The notes: a model not told the origin generated them from the sequence alone. A stretch of 64,000 nt of DNA from Gemmatimonadaceae bacterium (GCA_020851035.1 JADZDM010000001.1:124001-188000); one strand, 5' to 3'. Positions 52,213 through 61,901 are shown, counted from the stretch's first letter. A program made the numbers and translations.

Positions 52213-54084
52213 CTAAGGAACGTGCCTGACGTCACTGAGTCGTGACACGCCATTCTCGTCGAAGCTTTCGATGGCGAACCAGTAGCCCTGGCCGAGGTTC
52301 AGCGCGCGGATCTCCTTCGCGGTGGGTGCATCACCCCAGACCTGGTACGTCAGGAACAGACGGTCGGGTGCAATGCCCCAGCGGATGTTGTAGCCCACTG
52401 CACCGCGCACGGCCTGCCACCTGACGATCGCATTGCGGCCATCGGCCTGCCGTGTCACCTCGAGGGCGCGTGGCACCGCTGGGGGGCGCCCGCCGGCAGT
52501 GCCGAACACCCGCAGGTCGGAGATGGCGAGATTGGCGCCACCAATGTGTCCGTGCACATAGCGGATGAATCGCGCCGGGGTTGGCGTCGTCTCGAAATAG
52601 GCGTTCGGGCGATCGCGTTTCTCATCCGAACAGTCGGCGAGCGTGAACCACGCTTTGCCATCGAGCGAGCCTTCAAGCGTGAAGGACGTGTAGATATCCG
52701 CCGCGTCAGCAAAACGATTCGAATTGTATTCAGCGAAGTTCACCTGAATCGCGCGAACGGCCCTGACGCCGCCCAGATCCATCGTCAGGGTCTGGCCCGC
52801 GTCCGTGCTGGCGGCAACCCAGAATGTGCGCGGGTTCTCATCGTTGACGTTGTCGGGACCATAGCTGCGACCCGCAACATCGACTGCGAGGTTGGGCGCG
52901 CTCGGCTGCCCCTGGTTGCGCAGGTAGGCCGCGTCGATCGGAACGACGTTGGCCATCGTCGAGGATGCCACGACCGGCTTCCGGTAACTCAGCAGCATCC
53001 AGCCGGTGAACAGCTCGAACGGGTCCTGGTTGGCGCGCTGCGGCACATGGTGGGGAAAATCGCCGAAGCGGGTATCCACCCACATCTGCCCGTCGGACTC
53101 GAACTTCGCGGGCCAGAGGCCGATGCGCCGTTCGAACGGCCAGATGTTGCCAAGCCACGGCGTGCCACTGTTCCAGAAGTTGCCATGCTTGTCGGCGAAT
53201 GTGCTGCCATGCCCCGCACCCTGCACGAAGCCGCCCGGCTTGTACGCCACGGGGTTGTAGCGCGCATAGGTGAACGGCCCCATGGGATTGTCGGCCACAT
53301 AGGTCCCATTGGCATACGCGTTGTACTCGGTGCCCGGTGCGCCATACTGCAGGTAGTAGCGACCGTTCACCTTGTTCATCCACGCCCCCTCCATGAAGGG
53401 GTCGATGGTGCCGGCGTGGTCCTGGCCGAACCGTTCCCAGCCATGCTGCGCCGGGTCGAGCGTGAAGAGGCGTGTCGGTGCGCCGAGGAACTTGATGTCT
53501 GCGGTGACTTCGCTGGCAAAGAGCGGATGGACGTTCGACGAACCCCAGTACAGGTAGTACCGGCCGTCATCATCCTTGAACAACCCCGGATCCCACGGGC
53601 CGGGTGGCAGCTTGCCCGCGGGCAGCGGGGCCCCCCAGCCGGGCTCGAAGGCGTTCGGCGGCATCGGCGCCTGGCGGTTCAGCCATTCCACCTTGCCGTG
53701 TTCAGGATCCGTGATGTTGTAGATCGGCCCGGGGCGCGATTGCGATGGCATCAGGATCAGGCGCTCGCCATCGGACAGCGTCGCCGGCGCCACCACCCCT
53801 TCGTGTGACCACAGGCTGGGCGTGATGAAGCGCCACCTCAGCAGGTCGTCGGACGACCAGTACCCATCGGCCAGGGTCTGGAACAGGTAGTACTTCCCCT
53901 TGTGCAGCACGAAGGCGGGGTCGGCCCCGGTGCGGTATGACAGGCCGTCATGCTGCTGCTCGAAGTTGTAGCGATAGTCGATGTCGAGCGGATTGGCGTA
54001 CGTGGTGCGTGCACCCTGCGCCAATACCGGTCCGGCAAGGAGACTCGCAACAACCGCGGTGAGACCAGGAAGTGTGCTGTTCAT
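52213..54084 (-). CDS. Exported GH43-type glycoside hydrolase with discoidin and Fn3-like domains
   Basis: This 623-residue protein has a signal peptide (MNSTLPGLTAVVASLLAG, cleavage near VLA). A five-bladed-propeller GH43-like domain follows (about 30-370), with candidate catalytic acids in GADPAFVLHKGKYYLF, PWDPGLFKDDDGRYYL and IDPFMEGAWMNKVNGRYYL. A discoidin/F5-8 type C domain (about 400-530) and a short Fn3-like module (about 540-623) follow. GH43 enzymes attack xylan or arabinan side chains. The exact substrate is not predictable. Codon use looks less G/C-biased than neighbours, which may indicate transfer. Confidence 0.8.
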   Translation of the reverse strand: MNSTLPGLTAVVASLLAGPVLAQGARTTYANPLDIDYRYNFEQQHDGLSYRTGADPAFVLHKGKYYLFQTLADGYWSSDDLLRWRFITPSLWSHEGVVAPATLSDGERLILMPSQSRPGPIYNITDPEHGKVEWLNRQAPMPPNAFEPGWGAPLPAGKLPPGPWDPGLFKDDDGRYYLYWGSSNVHPLFASEVTADIKFLGAPTRLFTLDPAQHGWERFGQDHAGTIDPFMEGAWMNKVNGRYYLQYGAPGTEYNAYANGTYVADNPMGPFTYARYNPVAYKPGGFVQGAGHGSTFADKHGNFWNSGTPWLGNIWPFERRIGLWPAKFESDGQMWVDTRFGDFPHHVPQRANQDPFELFTGWMLLSYRKPVVASSTMANVVPIDAAYLRNQGQPSAPNLAVDVAGRSYGPDNVNDENPRTFWVAASTDAGQTLTMDLGGVRAVRAIQVNFAEYNSNRFADAADIYTSFTLEGSLDGKAWFTLADCSDEKRDRPNAYFETTPTPARFIRYVHGHIGGANLAISDLRVFGTAGGRPPAVPRALEVTRQADGRNAIVRWQAVRGAVGYNIRWGIAPDRLFLTYQVWGDAPTAKEIRALNLGQGYWFAIESFDENGVSRLSDVRHVP

Positions 54085-54223
54085 CTGACTTCCGTTTCGT
54101 GGACTGGACCCCTTACAACGACGCACCGGAGTGTATCCGCTGTCGCAGTCGTCGGCCAGCGCACGGAATTGTCCTGCCCCGCGGTGTCGCGCGTCCCGCG
54201 TGAACGCGGTTGACGATGCCTGG

Positions 54224-55918
54224 TCAGGGCTGCCGCGTGAAGACCAGCTGGCGCGTGCGCGGCAGGGAGAGGTCGAACGCGCTGATGACCCCGGCACCGT
54301 CACGCTGGAACGTGAGCACCCACGACTGCGACGGCACCCGGAACCCGTCGCGGAAGTATGGCACGACATCGTCGCGCAGCGTGGCCCCGCGCTGCGCCAC
54401 CAGCCGGCCTCCGGCAAGCGCGATCGTGATCGCCGCATCGGTGTCGGCGTTGTGGTAGCGGCCGGCGAATGATGCCAGCTGTCCCGCGGTCGCCGTGTCC
54501 CCGGCGAGGCGCACGTAGCGCACCGAGTCACCATCGGTGGATCGCAGCCGGAATGCGGGCACTGCCCCCGATGAGTCACGCTCGGCGATGAGTTCGCGTG
54601 CGCCATCGTTGCTCCGATAGCGGTCCGGTCCCGCGGGAGTGTACCCCACCCACGTGTTGAGCGTGATGCCGCGCGCGAAGGCGCGCACCGTCACGATCGC
54701 GCGAGTCCGCTGGTTGCGGAACAGCCCAGCGATCTGCGCCTGAGGGCCGGTGGTGAGCGTGTCGCCAAGCGACGGCCGCACCTCCGGTGGCGGACCGGCC
54801 ACCCGCGCCGCGCGCGCGAGCAGGATCGGGCCCAGGTCGTCGGTGTTCACCGCGCTGCCGTTGCACAGGATCACCAGCGAGAGCGCGCGTGACGGCATGC
54901 GGCCGGCGTACGCCACGTACCCGCCAGTCCAGCCGGCGTGGCTCACCGCGCGCAGACCGCCCAGCGTGCTCACCTCCAGCCCCATCGCGTAGCCCGTGGG
55001 ACGGCCCGACGTCAGCACGCCGACGCGCTCCATGTCGTCGCGGAATCCCGGCCCACCGACCGCTTCGGTGTCGAGGTTGTGCAGCCAGCGCTGCAGGTCG
55101 CCGGCCGTCGTCAACAGCCCGCTCGGCCCCACCACACTCTCGATCGGCGTGTCGTTGCGGAACGTGCCGTCATCGCGCGGCGAGTAACCGGCCGCGCGTC
55201 GCGGAAACAGCGCGCCGGGTTCGTCGCGCCAGGTGGTGGCACGCATGCCGAGTGGCACGAAGAGCGCCGCCGTGGTGAAGGCACGCAGTGACTGCCCGCT
55301 GACGCGCTCCACCAGGATCGCTGCGAGCACGTAGTTCGTGTTGCTGTACGCGTACTGCGAGCCTGGCTCGAAGTTGAGCGCACGCTGGCGGGTGAGCAGC
55401 GCCAGTACGTCGCCGTTGGTCCAGGTGGCGTCCTCGCTGGTCCACCGCGTCATCTCGGTCAGGTTGCGCCAGTCGCGCCAGCCGCTCTGATGGGTGAGCA
55501 GCATTCGCACCGTCACGCGCCCCAGGTCGGGCAGCTCGGGAATCCAGCGGCGCACGTCGTCATCCAGCGACAGGCGGCCCTGGCGCGCCAGCAGCACCAC
55601 CGCCGCCGCCGTCACCTGCTTCGAGACGCTGCCGGCCTCGAAGCGGGTGGTGCTGTCGTTCCGGCCGCCGCGCTCGAGGTCGCGCTGGCCCCAGACGGTG
55701 GTCCAGCGCCGCCGTCCCGCCGAGTCGAGGGCGATCACGCATCCGGGCCCGGTGGGACGGCGCATGTCGGCGAACAGGCTGTCGACGAACCGGGGCGCCT
55801 GCGCGGCGACCGGCGCTGCCATCGTGGCAGGCAGCAGTGCACACGCGAACAACGCATGGTGCGCCGCAGCGTGAGGGAAACGAACGGGGCGGGCAGGTCT
55901 GGTCGAACAGTCGGACAT
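54224..55918 (-). CDS. Exported serine hydrolase, class C beta-lactamase/PBP-like (second copy)
   Basis: This 564-residue protein has a signal peptide with cleavage near AAPVAAQ. The beta-lactamase-fold domain (about 45-370) has SxxK as SVSKQ, YxN as YSNTNY, and a late HAGWTGG box. A C-terminal beta-rich tail of about 170 residues follows. It differs from the hydrolase at 36304-38181 in sequence. The AraC-type membrane regulator gene ends 77 bases upstream in the same direction and may control it. Peptidase or esterase activity is more likely than drug resistance. Confidence 0.87.
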   Translation of the reverse strand: MSDCSTRPARPVRFPHAAAHHALFACALLPATMAAPVAAQAPRFVDSLFADMRRPTGPGCVIALDSAGRRRWTTVWGQRDLERGGRNDSTTRFEAGSVSKQVTAAAVVLLARQGRLSLDDDVRRWIPELPDLGRVTVRMLLTHQSGWRDWRNLTEMTRWTSEDATWTNGDVLALLTRQRALNFEPGSQYAYSNTNYVLAAILVERVSGQSLRAFTTAALFVPLGMRATTWRDEPGALFPRRAAGYSPRDDGTFRNDTPIESVVGPSGLLTTAGDLQRWLHNLDTEAVGGPGFRDDMERVGVLTSGRPTGYAMGLEVSTLGGLRAVSHAGWTGGYVAYAGRMPSRALSLVILCNGSAVNTDDLGPILLARAARVAGPPPEVRPSLGDTLTTGPQAQIAGLFRNQRTRAIVTVRAFARGITLNTWVGYTPAGPDRYRSNDGARELIAERDSSGAVPAFRLRSTDGDSVRYVRLAGDTATAGQLASFAGRYHNADTDAAITIALAGGRLVAQRGATLRDDVVPYFRDGFRVPSQSWVLTFQRDGAGVISAFDLSLPRTRQLVFTRQP

Positions 55919-55995
55919 CTTGTGCCTCGGGCAGCGGGTGTCCGGACACAGTGGACTCCGCTCCGCGGAATTGCGTCGCGCGATGCGCCAGCCCG

Positions 55996-57186
55996 TCAGG
56001 TTGGCGGAAGCTGAGACGCCGGTGAGGGCTGTCCGTCGCGAATGGCCGTCGGTGTGGCGCCCGCGTGCCGCCGGAACGCCCGGTTGAACGACGCCTTGCT
56101 TGCGAAGCCCACGTCGAACGCCACCCGCAGCACATCCGGCGCGCCCGGCCGGGCCAGGATCGCCACCGCCTCCTCCACCCGGATGCGGTTGATGAAGTCG
56201 TTGAATGACTCGCCGAGTCCCTCGTTCAGCGTGCGCGAGAGCGATCGCGTGGACACCTGCAGCAGCTCGGCCAGCCTCGTGGCCGTGAGCGCGGGGTCAC
56301 GGTGCCACCCGGCCGTCCGGACGCGGGTACGCCAGGCGGCGGCCTCGCCGGCGTAGTCCTTGGTCGCTGCACGCGCGGTCCCGGCGGCGAGATCGGGAGC
56401 TGCCGGCGCGGCCTCTGGCGGTTCGGGCGCATCGGCGACGGCGGCCGGCGCGCTCGCGGCCGCCACCGCGGTCATCGCGATCGCCTGACCTCCGAACCGG
56501 TACCCCAGCAGCGCGATCAGGTAGGCCAGCAGGGCGAGGGCCGCGACCACCGGCATTCGTGCGAAGTAGTCCAGCGGCGTGATCGCGAGGTGCACGACCA
56601 TCAGCAGGACGCCGATGCCACCGGTGACGCCGAACCCGGCCAGGATCAGCCGCAGCCAGCCCAGCCGGCTCTCCTCGCGGTTGCTCAGGTTCGCGTCCAG
56701 CCACGCCTGCCACCGTTCGTACTGCCGCCACGCCGCGAAGCCATACAGGCCCAATGACGCCAGCACCAGCACGGCGCCGACCGGCTCGATGACCTGCAGG
56801 TGGGCCCCACCGTACCAGTCCCACTTCATCGCCGGCGGCAACGCGAACGCGACGCATTGATAGAGCAGCTGTACCAGGAACGGCACGACGTGCCAGCGCC
56901 AGCGTTCCGGCAGTGCGCCGGTCGAGAGCACGACCACGTACACCCACAGCAGGGGGCCCCACGCCAGCGTGGTGTCGAACGGCGCGAAGGTCAGCGCGGG
57001 ATGCAGGTCGTACGCACCGGCAAAGCCGAGGATGTATGGCAAGAGCCGCAGGGCGAGTCCTGCGGTCAGCGCGGCCAGCCACGGGGAGCCGCGGTGGCGG
57101 CCGCTCGAGTGGAGCAGCAGCAGCGACAGCAAGACGCCGTTGGCGGCGGCGATGCCCAGTGCCAAGGAGTAGGCGCCGAAAGTCAT
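55996..57186 (-). CDS. AraC-family regulator with multi-pass membrane N-terminus
   Basis: This 396-residue protein starts with about seven hydrophobic segments (residues 5-235). After an Ala/Pro linker comes an AraC/XylS-type DNA-binding region (about 290-390) with two helix-turn-helix units: RLAELLQVSTRSLSRTLNE and DVGFASKASFNRAFRRH. Membrane-anchored AraC regulators sense an external cue directly. The ATG at 57186 gives the first helix right after the start. An AT-rich TATATAAG stretch (about 57245-57252) lies upstream and could belong to this gene or to msrA. Its neighbour downstream is a serine hydrolase gene. Confidence 0.85.
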   Translation of the reverse strand: MTFGAYSLALGIAAANGVLLSLLLLHSSGRHRGSPWLAALTAGLALRLLPYILGFAGAYDLHPALTFAPFDTTLAWGPLLWVYVVVLSTGALPERWRWHVVPFLVQLLYQCVAFALPPAMKWDWYGGAHLQVIEPVGAVLVLASLGLYGFAAWRQYERWQAWLDANLSNREESRLGWLRLILAGFGVTGGIGVLLMVVHLAITPLDYFARMPVVAALALLAYLIALLGYRFGGQAIAMTAVAAASAPAAVADAPEPPEAAPAAPDLAAGTARAATKDYAGEAAAWRTRVRTAGWHRDPALTATRLAELLQVSTRSLSRTLNEGLGESFNDFINRIRVEEAVAILARPGAPDVLRVAFDVGFASKASFNRAFRRHAGATPTAIRDGQPSPASQLPPT

Positions 57187-57317
57187 GGGGGGAAGCGGTG
57201 GCGTGCCACGAGGTGCGGAGGGAACTTGCAGCGGCACTCCTGGACATATAAGGGGAACCCTCGACACCTGCCGGCGCGTCACGCTCCGGCAGTCACCCAC
57301 GACCTGGAGCATGAGTG

Positions 57318-57833
57318 ATGGCAGACGGACAGGATGACGGCGGGACGCTGGAGGTCGCGGTGCTCGCCGGTGGCTGCTTCTGGGGCGTCGAGGAGATCCT
57401 GCGTGACGTGCCCGGCATCCGCGAGACGGACGTCGGCTACACCGGAGGCTGGCTGGAGAACCCGACGTACCACGACACGCACGACAGCAAGTCCGGCCAT
57501 GCCGAGGCCATCCGCGTGACGTTCGATCCGTCGGTGCTCAGCTTCGAGACGCTGCTGGAGCAGTGGTTCTTCCGGTTGCATGATCCGACCACGCTGAACC
57601 GGCAGGGCAATGACGTCGGCACGCAGTATCGCTCGGCCATCTTCCCGCAGTCCGACGCGCAGAAGGCAACGGCCGAAGCCGTGATCGCGCGGGTGAACGC
57701 GTCGGCCAGGTGGCCACGTCCGGTCACGACGAGCATCGAGCCGGCGTCCACATGGTACTCGGCCGAGGCGTACCACCAGGACTACCTGCGCAAGCATCCC
57801 AACGGCTACACCTGTCACTGGCTGCGTGACTGA
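57318..57833 (+). CDS. msrA: Peptide methionine sulfoxide reductase A
   Basis: This 171-residue enzyme reduces methionine-S-sulfoxide in oxidised proteins. The catalytic Cys lies in GGCFWGVEE, and VGYTGGWLENPTY and NDVGTQYRSAIF are classical. A Cys near the C-terminus (GYTCHW) may be the resolving residue. GGAG (57306-57309) is 8 bases before the ATG at 57318, which is preferred over the GTG three bases earlier. It is divergent from the AraC regulator. It is a single-domain MsrA without MsrB. Confidence 0.95.
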   Translation: MADGQDDGGTLEVAVLAGGCFWGVEEILRDVPGIRETDVGYTGGWLENPTYHDTHDSKSGHAEAIRVTFDPSVLSFETLLEQWFFRLHDPTTLNRQGNDVGTQYRSAIFPQSDAQKATAEAVIARVNASARWPRPVTTSIEPASTWYSAEAYHQDYLRKHPNGYTCHWLRD

Positions 57834-57940
57834 CGCTGTCTGGCGCCGTGGTCCGCTGACCCGATCATCGCGGCGGGCCGTGGCGCATGCCATCGTGCCG
57901 CGCGACTGAGCGACGCTCGGCACGCGGCTACATTTCCTGC

Positions 57941-59176
57941 ATGACCCAGCACACCACGCTCCCTGCCCGGCACGTTGCGCCAGCGTCCGTGGCGACCGTG
58001 GTCGGCGTGCTCCTTGCGCTCGCCGCCTGCGGGCGGCCCGCCGTCGCCCAGGTGCGGCAGCCCGCCCGGGACACGAAACCCTACGCGCTCTACATCGGCA
58101 CCTACACGCAGGGGTGGGCCTGCGCTGAGAAGAGCGACTGCACCAGCGCCGGCATCTATCGCGCGGAGTTCGACGCCACGACGGGCGCGCTCGCGGCGCC
58201 GGTGCTGGTCGCGACGGCGGTCAACCCGTCGTATGTCACCGTGCACCCGGGCGGTCGCTTCGCCTACGCGGTCAGTGAGGTGGGCGATCACATGGGCCAG
58301 GCCACGGGCGCGATCACGGCGTACCGCATCGGGGCCGGTGGCCAGCTCACGGCGATCGGCACGCTGTCGTCGTTCGGCCAGGATCCGTGCCACGTCTCGG
58401 TGGACGCGTCGGGCCGGCATCTCTTCGTCGCCAACTATTCCGGCGGCAGCATCGCCAGCTATCGGATCGCAACGAATGGGACGCTCACCGTGGCGTCCAC
58501 GATCGCGCATGCCGGCTCAGGGCCGCACGCGAACCAGCGGGGGCCGCATGCGCACTGGATTGCCGAGTCGCCCGCCAGGCGGCGCGTGTATGTCGCGGAC
58601 CTCGGCATCGACCAGGTGCGCGTGTACCGCGTGAACGCCGCGACAGGCGCGCTCACGCTGAACGCCGCGCCGCCGGGCCAGCTGCCCCCCGGCAGCGGGC
58701 CGCGCCACATCGCATTCCACCCCTCCAATCGTTACGCGTACGTCAACAACGAACTCGCGTCCACCGTGACCGTGTTCAGGCACGCCGCGGCCACCGGTGC
58801 GCTCTCGCCGGTGCAGACGCTGCGCACGGTGCCGGAGGGATTCACCGGTGAGAACAACACGGCGGAGATCCAGGCGAGCGCGGACGGCCGCTTCGTGTAC
58901 GTCGCCAACCGCGGCCACAACAGCATCGCGGTCTTCGCGGTCGACGCCACGTCCGGCCGGCTCACCCTGCTCGATGTCACCCCCTCGCTCGGTGACTGGC
59001 CACGCGACTTCAAGCTCGATCCCACCGGCGGGTTCCTGCTCGTGGAGCACCAGAAGTCGGACAACATCGTCGTCTTCCGCATCGATCGCGCGACAGGCCG
59101 GCTCACGCCCACGGGGCATGAGTTGCGCGTGTCGAAGCCGGTGAGCATCGCCTGGATGCCGGTTGCCGGGCGATGA
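57941..59176 (+). CDS. Lactonase-family beta-propeller protein (YbhE/Pgl-like), lipoprotein
   Basis: This 411-residue protein has a lipoprotein-type signal (VVGVLLALAACG). The body is a seven-bladed-propeller lactonase domain: YIGTYTQG near residue 47, RFAYAVSEVG, GRHLFVANYSGGSI, GPRHIAFHPSNRYAYVNNEL and GRFVYVANRGHNSIAVF. The family includes 6-phosphogluconolactonases (YbhE) and related exported proteins of other function. An exported location argues against the cytosolic pentose-phosphate role. A hairpin lies over the stop codon. Confidence 0.85.
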   Translation: MTQHTTLPARHVAPASVATVVGVLLALAACGRPAVAQVRQPARDTKPYALYIGTYTQGWACAEKSDCTSAGIYRAEFDATTGALAAPVLVATAVNPSYVTVHPGGRFAYAVSEVGDHMGQATGAITAYRIGAGGQLTAIGTLSSFGQDPCHVSVDASGRHLFVANYSGGSIASYRIATNGTLTVASTIAHAGSGPHANQRGPHAHWIAESPARRRVYVADLGIDQVRVYRVNAATGALTLNAAPPGQLPPGSGPRHIAFHPSNRYAYVNNELASTVTVFRHAAATGALSPVQTLRTVPEGFTGENNTAEIQASADGRFVYVANRGHNSIAVFAVDATSGRLTLLDVTPSLGDWPRDFKLDPTGGFLLVEHQKSDNIVVFRIDRATGRLTPTGHELRVSKPVSIAWMPVAGR

Positions 59177-59192
59177 CGTGATCTGTCATCGC
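59170..59192 (+). terminator. Hairpin overlapping the lactonase stop codon
   Basis: GCGATGAC (59170-59177) pairs perfectly with GTCATCGC (59185-59192) around a 7-base loop. The TGA stop lies in the left stem. A second GC-rich imperfect stem follows. There is no T-run. Confidence 0.45.
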
Positions 59193-59236
59193 GCGACGTC
59201 GCGATGCGCGAGTGACGACACACTGCTGCCCGTTGT

Positions 59237-60403
59237 TCAGGCCTGGACAGCCTCGGATCGCAGGATCCCGATCAGGCGTGGCAGCGTGACGGCCGTGATT
59301 GTGTCGTCCAGCGGGAAGTCGTGCGTGCCGGGATGGACCACGTAGAGATGGTCGAGCGTGAGGTCCGCGAGCGCCGTGCGCATGGACTTCGTGGTGCCCG
59401 GCTGGTCCGAGTACTTGAACTCGACGCCAAGCCGGCGGCCAGCGTGGTGCAGGAGCAGGTCGAGCTCTGCGCCGCCGTGGGTGCCCCAGAAATACGCATC
59501 CCGGTCACCGCACACCGCGAGAATCTGCTGCAGGCAGAAGCCTTCCCATGACGCGCCCACTTTCGGGTGCGACTGCAGCCCCGGCGCGTCGGGAATGCCG
59601 AGCAGCGCATGGAGCAATCCGGAGTCGCGCACGTAGACCTTTGGCGACCGTACCTGGCGCTTCCTGAGGTTCTCGAACCACGGTGGCAGCTGGCGCACGA
59701 CGAAGGTGCCGCAGAGGATGTCCAGATAGCGCCGCGCCGTTGGTTCCGATGATCCCAGCGCGCGCGCCAGCTCCGCCAGGTTGAGCACCTGTCCGTGGTA
59801 GTGCGCGATCATCGTCCAGAACCGGCCCAGTGTCGCGGCGGGCACCTGGATGCCGAGCTGCGGGATGTCGCGCTCCAGGAAGGTCCGGCGGAAGTCCTCG
59901 AGCCACTGGCGCGCAGCCGCGTCGGAGCTGGCGAGCGTGGAACGCGGGAACCCGCCGCGCCACCAGAGTCGTGGCAACGCGTCGGTGCCAAGTTCCGCCA
60001 GCGAGAAGCCCGTGACGTCGATGAACGACACCCGGCCGGCGAGACTCTCGCTGCTGTCCTTCATCAGCGCGGGCGAGGCGCTCCCGAGGATCAGGAAGCG
60101 CGCGGGTGTGTCGGGGCGGTCCGCGAGCACCCGCAGCAGCGGGAACAGGTCGGGCCGGCGCTGCATCTCGTCGAGGACGACCAGCCCGGTCAGCGGCCGC
60201 AGGACGAGCTCCGGGTTGGCGAGCCGGGCAACGTCCGTCGGCGACTCGAGGTCGAAGACGTGGACCTCGGTGGCGGACTCTTCCGAGAAAGTCCGGGCGA
60301 GCGTAGTCTTGCCGGCCTGGCGTGGCCCGACCAGCGACACGATCGGGTTGTCGTGGAGGCGCGCCTTTATGATTCGGAGGTAGGCTTCGCGGCGGATGCT
60401 CAT
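59237..60403 (-). CDS. AAA ATPase with DUF4143 domain
   Basis: This 388-residue protein has a P-loop ATPase with Walker A LVGPRQAGKTTLA (about residues 25-37) and Walker B LVVLDEMQRRPD, then a DUF4143 region (about 190-330) containing FWGTHGGAELDLLLHHAGRR. DUF4143 ATPases occur near mobile or defence gene sets and are poorly understood. The PD-(D/E)xK-like pattern ELDLLL...GVEFKYSD hints at a nuclease-like fold. The upstream sequence is unusually AT-rich for the window, with an inverted repeat. A toxin-antitoxin pair lies 2 kb away. Confidence 0.85.
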   Translation of the reverse strand: MSIRREAYLRIIKARLHDNPIVSLVGPRQAGKTTLARTFSEESATEVHVFDLESPTDVARLANPELVLRPLTGLVVLDEMQRRPDLFPLLRVLADRPDTPARFLILGSASPALMKDSSESLAGRVSFIDVTGFSLAELGTDALPRLWWRGGFPRSTLASSDAAARQWLEDFRRTFLERDIPQLGIQVPAATLGRFWTMIAHYHGQVLNLAELARALGSSEPTARRYLDILCGTFVVRQLPPWFENLRKRQVRSPKVYVRDSGLLHALLGIPDAPGLQSHPKVGASWEGFCLQQILAVCGDRDAYFWGTHGGAELDLLLHHAGRRLGVEFKYSDQPGTTKSMRTALADLTLDHLYVVHPGTHDFPLDDTITAVTLPRLIGILRSEAVQA

Positions 60404-60445
60404 TTCCTTGAAATACTAACTGTTATCGTTAGGTTTGCAAGAAAA
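60404..60445 (-). promoter_or_regulatory. AT-rich promoter region with an inverted repeat for the AAA ATPase gene
   Basis: On the leftward strand TTGCAA and a TATTTC/AGTATT box lie about 17-19 bases apart. Between them CTAAC (60416-60420) and GTTAG (60428-60432) form an inverted repeat that could be an operator. The base composition is far more AT-rich than the rest of the window. Confidence 0.4.
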
Positions 60446-60584
60446 ATAGCCATCCCTTTTGCGGAAAGGCACGAAACCAGCTGCGGCGTCTCACCCGGTG
60501 AGTACGGTCCGGATGAGGCCGGCGAGACAGTCACGTCCCCTCGCGGCCGTGACGCACATTCCGCTCTCCTTCACCCACCGGCTC

Positions 60585-60980
60585 ATGAAGCACGCCAAGA
60601 CGCTCATCGCCCTCGCATTCGCCCTGCTGGCGACGGTCCTTCCCGCCAGGTCCGTCGCGGCGCAGGCGGCGAATGCTCCCACGCTGATGCATGTGGTCTC
60701 GTTCAAGTTCAAGGCGTCGGCCACCAAGCCGCAGATCGACTCCGTCGTCGCGGCGTTCGGGGCGCTGCGAACGAAGATCCCCACGATCCGCGAGTTCTCG
60801 TGGGGCACGAACGTCAGTCCCGAGAAGCTCAACAAGGGCTTCACGCACGCGTTCGTGCTCCGCTTCGGCAGCGACGCGGATCGTGACGGGTACCTCGTGC
60901 ATCCGGATCACGTGGCGTTCGGCAGGCTGCTGTCGCCGATCCTCGACGACGTGTTCGTGATCGACTACTGGACGCGGTGA
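60585..60980 (+). CDS. Exported Dabb-domain (stress-responsive A/B barrel) protein
   Basis: This 131-residue protein has a signal peptide (MKHAKTLIALAFALLATVLP, cleavage near SVAAQ). A single Dabb-type dimeric alpha/beta-barrel domain follows, with LMHVVSFKFKASATKPQID, REFSWGTN and HAFVLRF, then a YLVHPDHVAFGRLL region. Dabb proteins bind small molecules or have lyase-like roles, and an exported form is unusual. The start used is ATG 60585; longer in-frame sequence is not signal-peptide-like. It is convergent with an alpha/beta hydrolase gene. Confidence 0.82.
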   Translation: MKHAKTLIALAFALLATVLPARSVAAQAANAPTLMHVVSFKFKASATKPQIDSVVAAFGALRTKIPTIREFSWGTNVSPEKLNKGFTHAFVLRFGSDADRDGYLVHPDHVAFGRLLSPILDDVFVIDYWTR

Positions 60981-60998
60981 TGCCGCAAATCGTGCGGG

Positions 60999-61901
60999 TC
61001 ACTTCGTGGCACCGTCGATGTGCAGGAACGCGAACACGGCCTCGAGAAACGCCTTCGGTTGCTGGCGCGGCGATCCGTGACCGGCATTCGGGATGACGAC
61101 GGTCTGCGCGTGCGGCAGCACCCGGGCCAGTTCGTCGGCGACGTAGATGTCCAGCGCGTGCGTCTGCGCGCCACGCACCACGAGTGCCGGGACCCTCACC
61201 CTGGCCACAGCGTCTTTCGCGACATCCGGGTACGGGTCGGTCGCGCGCGTGATGGCCTTGAAGTAGTCGGCGTTCTGCATGATCGAGACCCGCCGTTCCG
61301 GCGGCAGAGCGGCGAAGGTGCCTGGGCCGTCGAACGCGTCGAGGAATGCACGAATGGCACCCTCGTCATCGCCGGCAGCGAATGCGCGGGCGGCAGGTAC
61401 GTGCGTCGCGGCCAGGAAGTCGCGATACAGGCCCGACGCCACTGAATCGTGCGTCGCCCAGCCCAGGATGGGGGCCTCGGCCAGTACGAGCGACCTGACC
61501 ATGGTCGGGTGCGCCATCGCGAGGGCCAGGGCAGTGAAGGCCCCATACGACGTGCCGACCAGGTGCACGGGGCCGAGGCGCAGTTCCGTGATCAGCGCGG
61601 CCAGGTCCTCGGCATCGACGAGCGCGTTGTGGTCGGCCGCGATCGGGTTGTGGTTCGGATAGTGATAGCGGCGACTGTACGAGATCACGCGGAAGTGCGG
61701 CGCCAGCGCCTCCATATGCGGGCCCCACGCGCGATAGTCACCCTGGCCGCCGTGCAGCAACACCAACGGGACCCCGTTTCCGCGCTCGATGTAGTGGAGC
61801 TCGACGCCCCGCACCATGATCCGGTGTGGCGCTTCGGGTTGTGCGTCCAGCGGCGCGCTGCATGCTAGGGCGAGTCCTGCGCCGACCATCATTCGCCACA
61901 T
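60999..61901 (-). CDS. Exported alpha/beta hydrolase
   Basis: This 300-residue protein has a short signal or lipoprotein-type N-terminus (GAGLALACSAPLDA). The hydrolase core shows VPLVLLHGGQGDYRAWG with the oxyanion His-Gly, the nucleophile elbow VGTSYGAF (Ser near residue 116), a catalytic Asp candidate in the ALVVRGAQTHALD region and His in NAGHGSPRQ. Many esterases and lipases share this layout, and the substrate is unknown. Two remnant coding stretches of other genes begin about 100 bases upstream. Confidence 0.85.
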   Translation of the reverse strand: MWRMMVGAGLALACSAPLDAQPEAPHRIMVRGVELHYIERGNGVPLVLLHGGQGDYRAWGPHMEALAPHFRVISYSRRYHYPNHNPIAADHNALVDAEDLAALITELRLGPVHLVGTSYGAFTALALAMAHPTMVRSLVLAEAPILGWATHDSVASGLYRDFLAATHVPAARAFAAGDDEGAIRAFLDAFDGPGTFAALPPERRVSIMQNADYFKAITRATDPYPDVAKDAVARVRVPALVVRGAQTHALDIYVADELARVLPHAQTVVIPNAGHGSPRQQPKAFLEAVFAFLHIDGATK

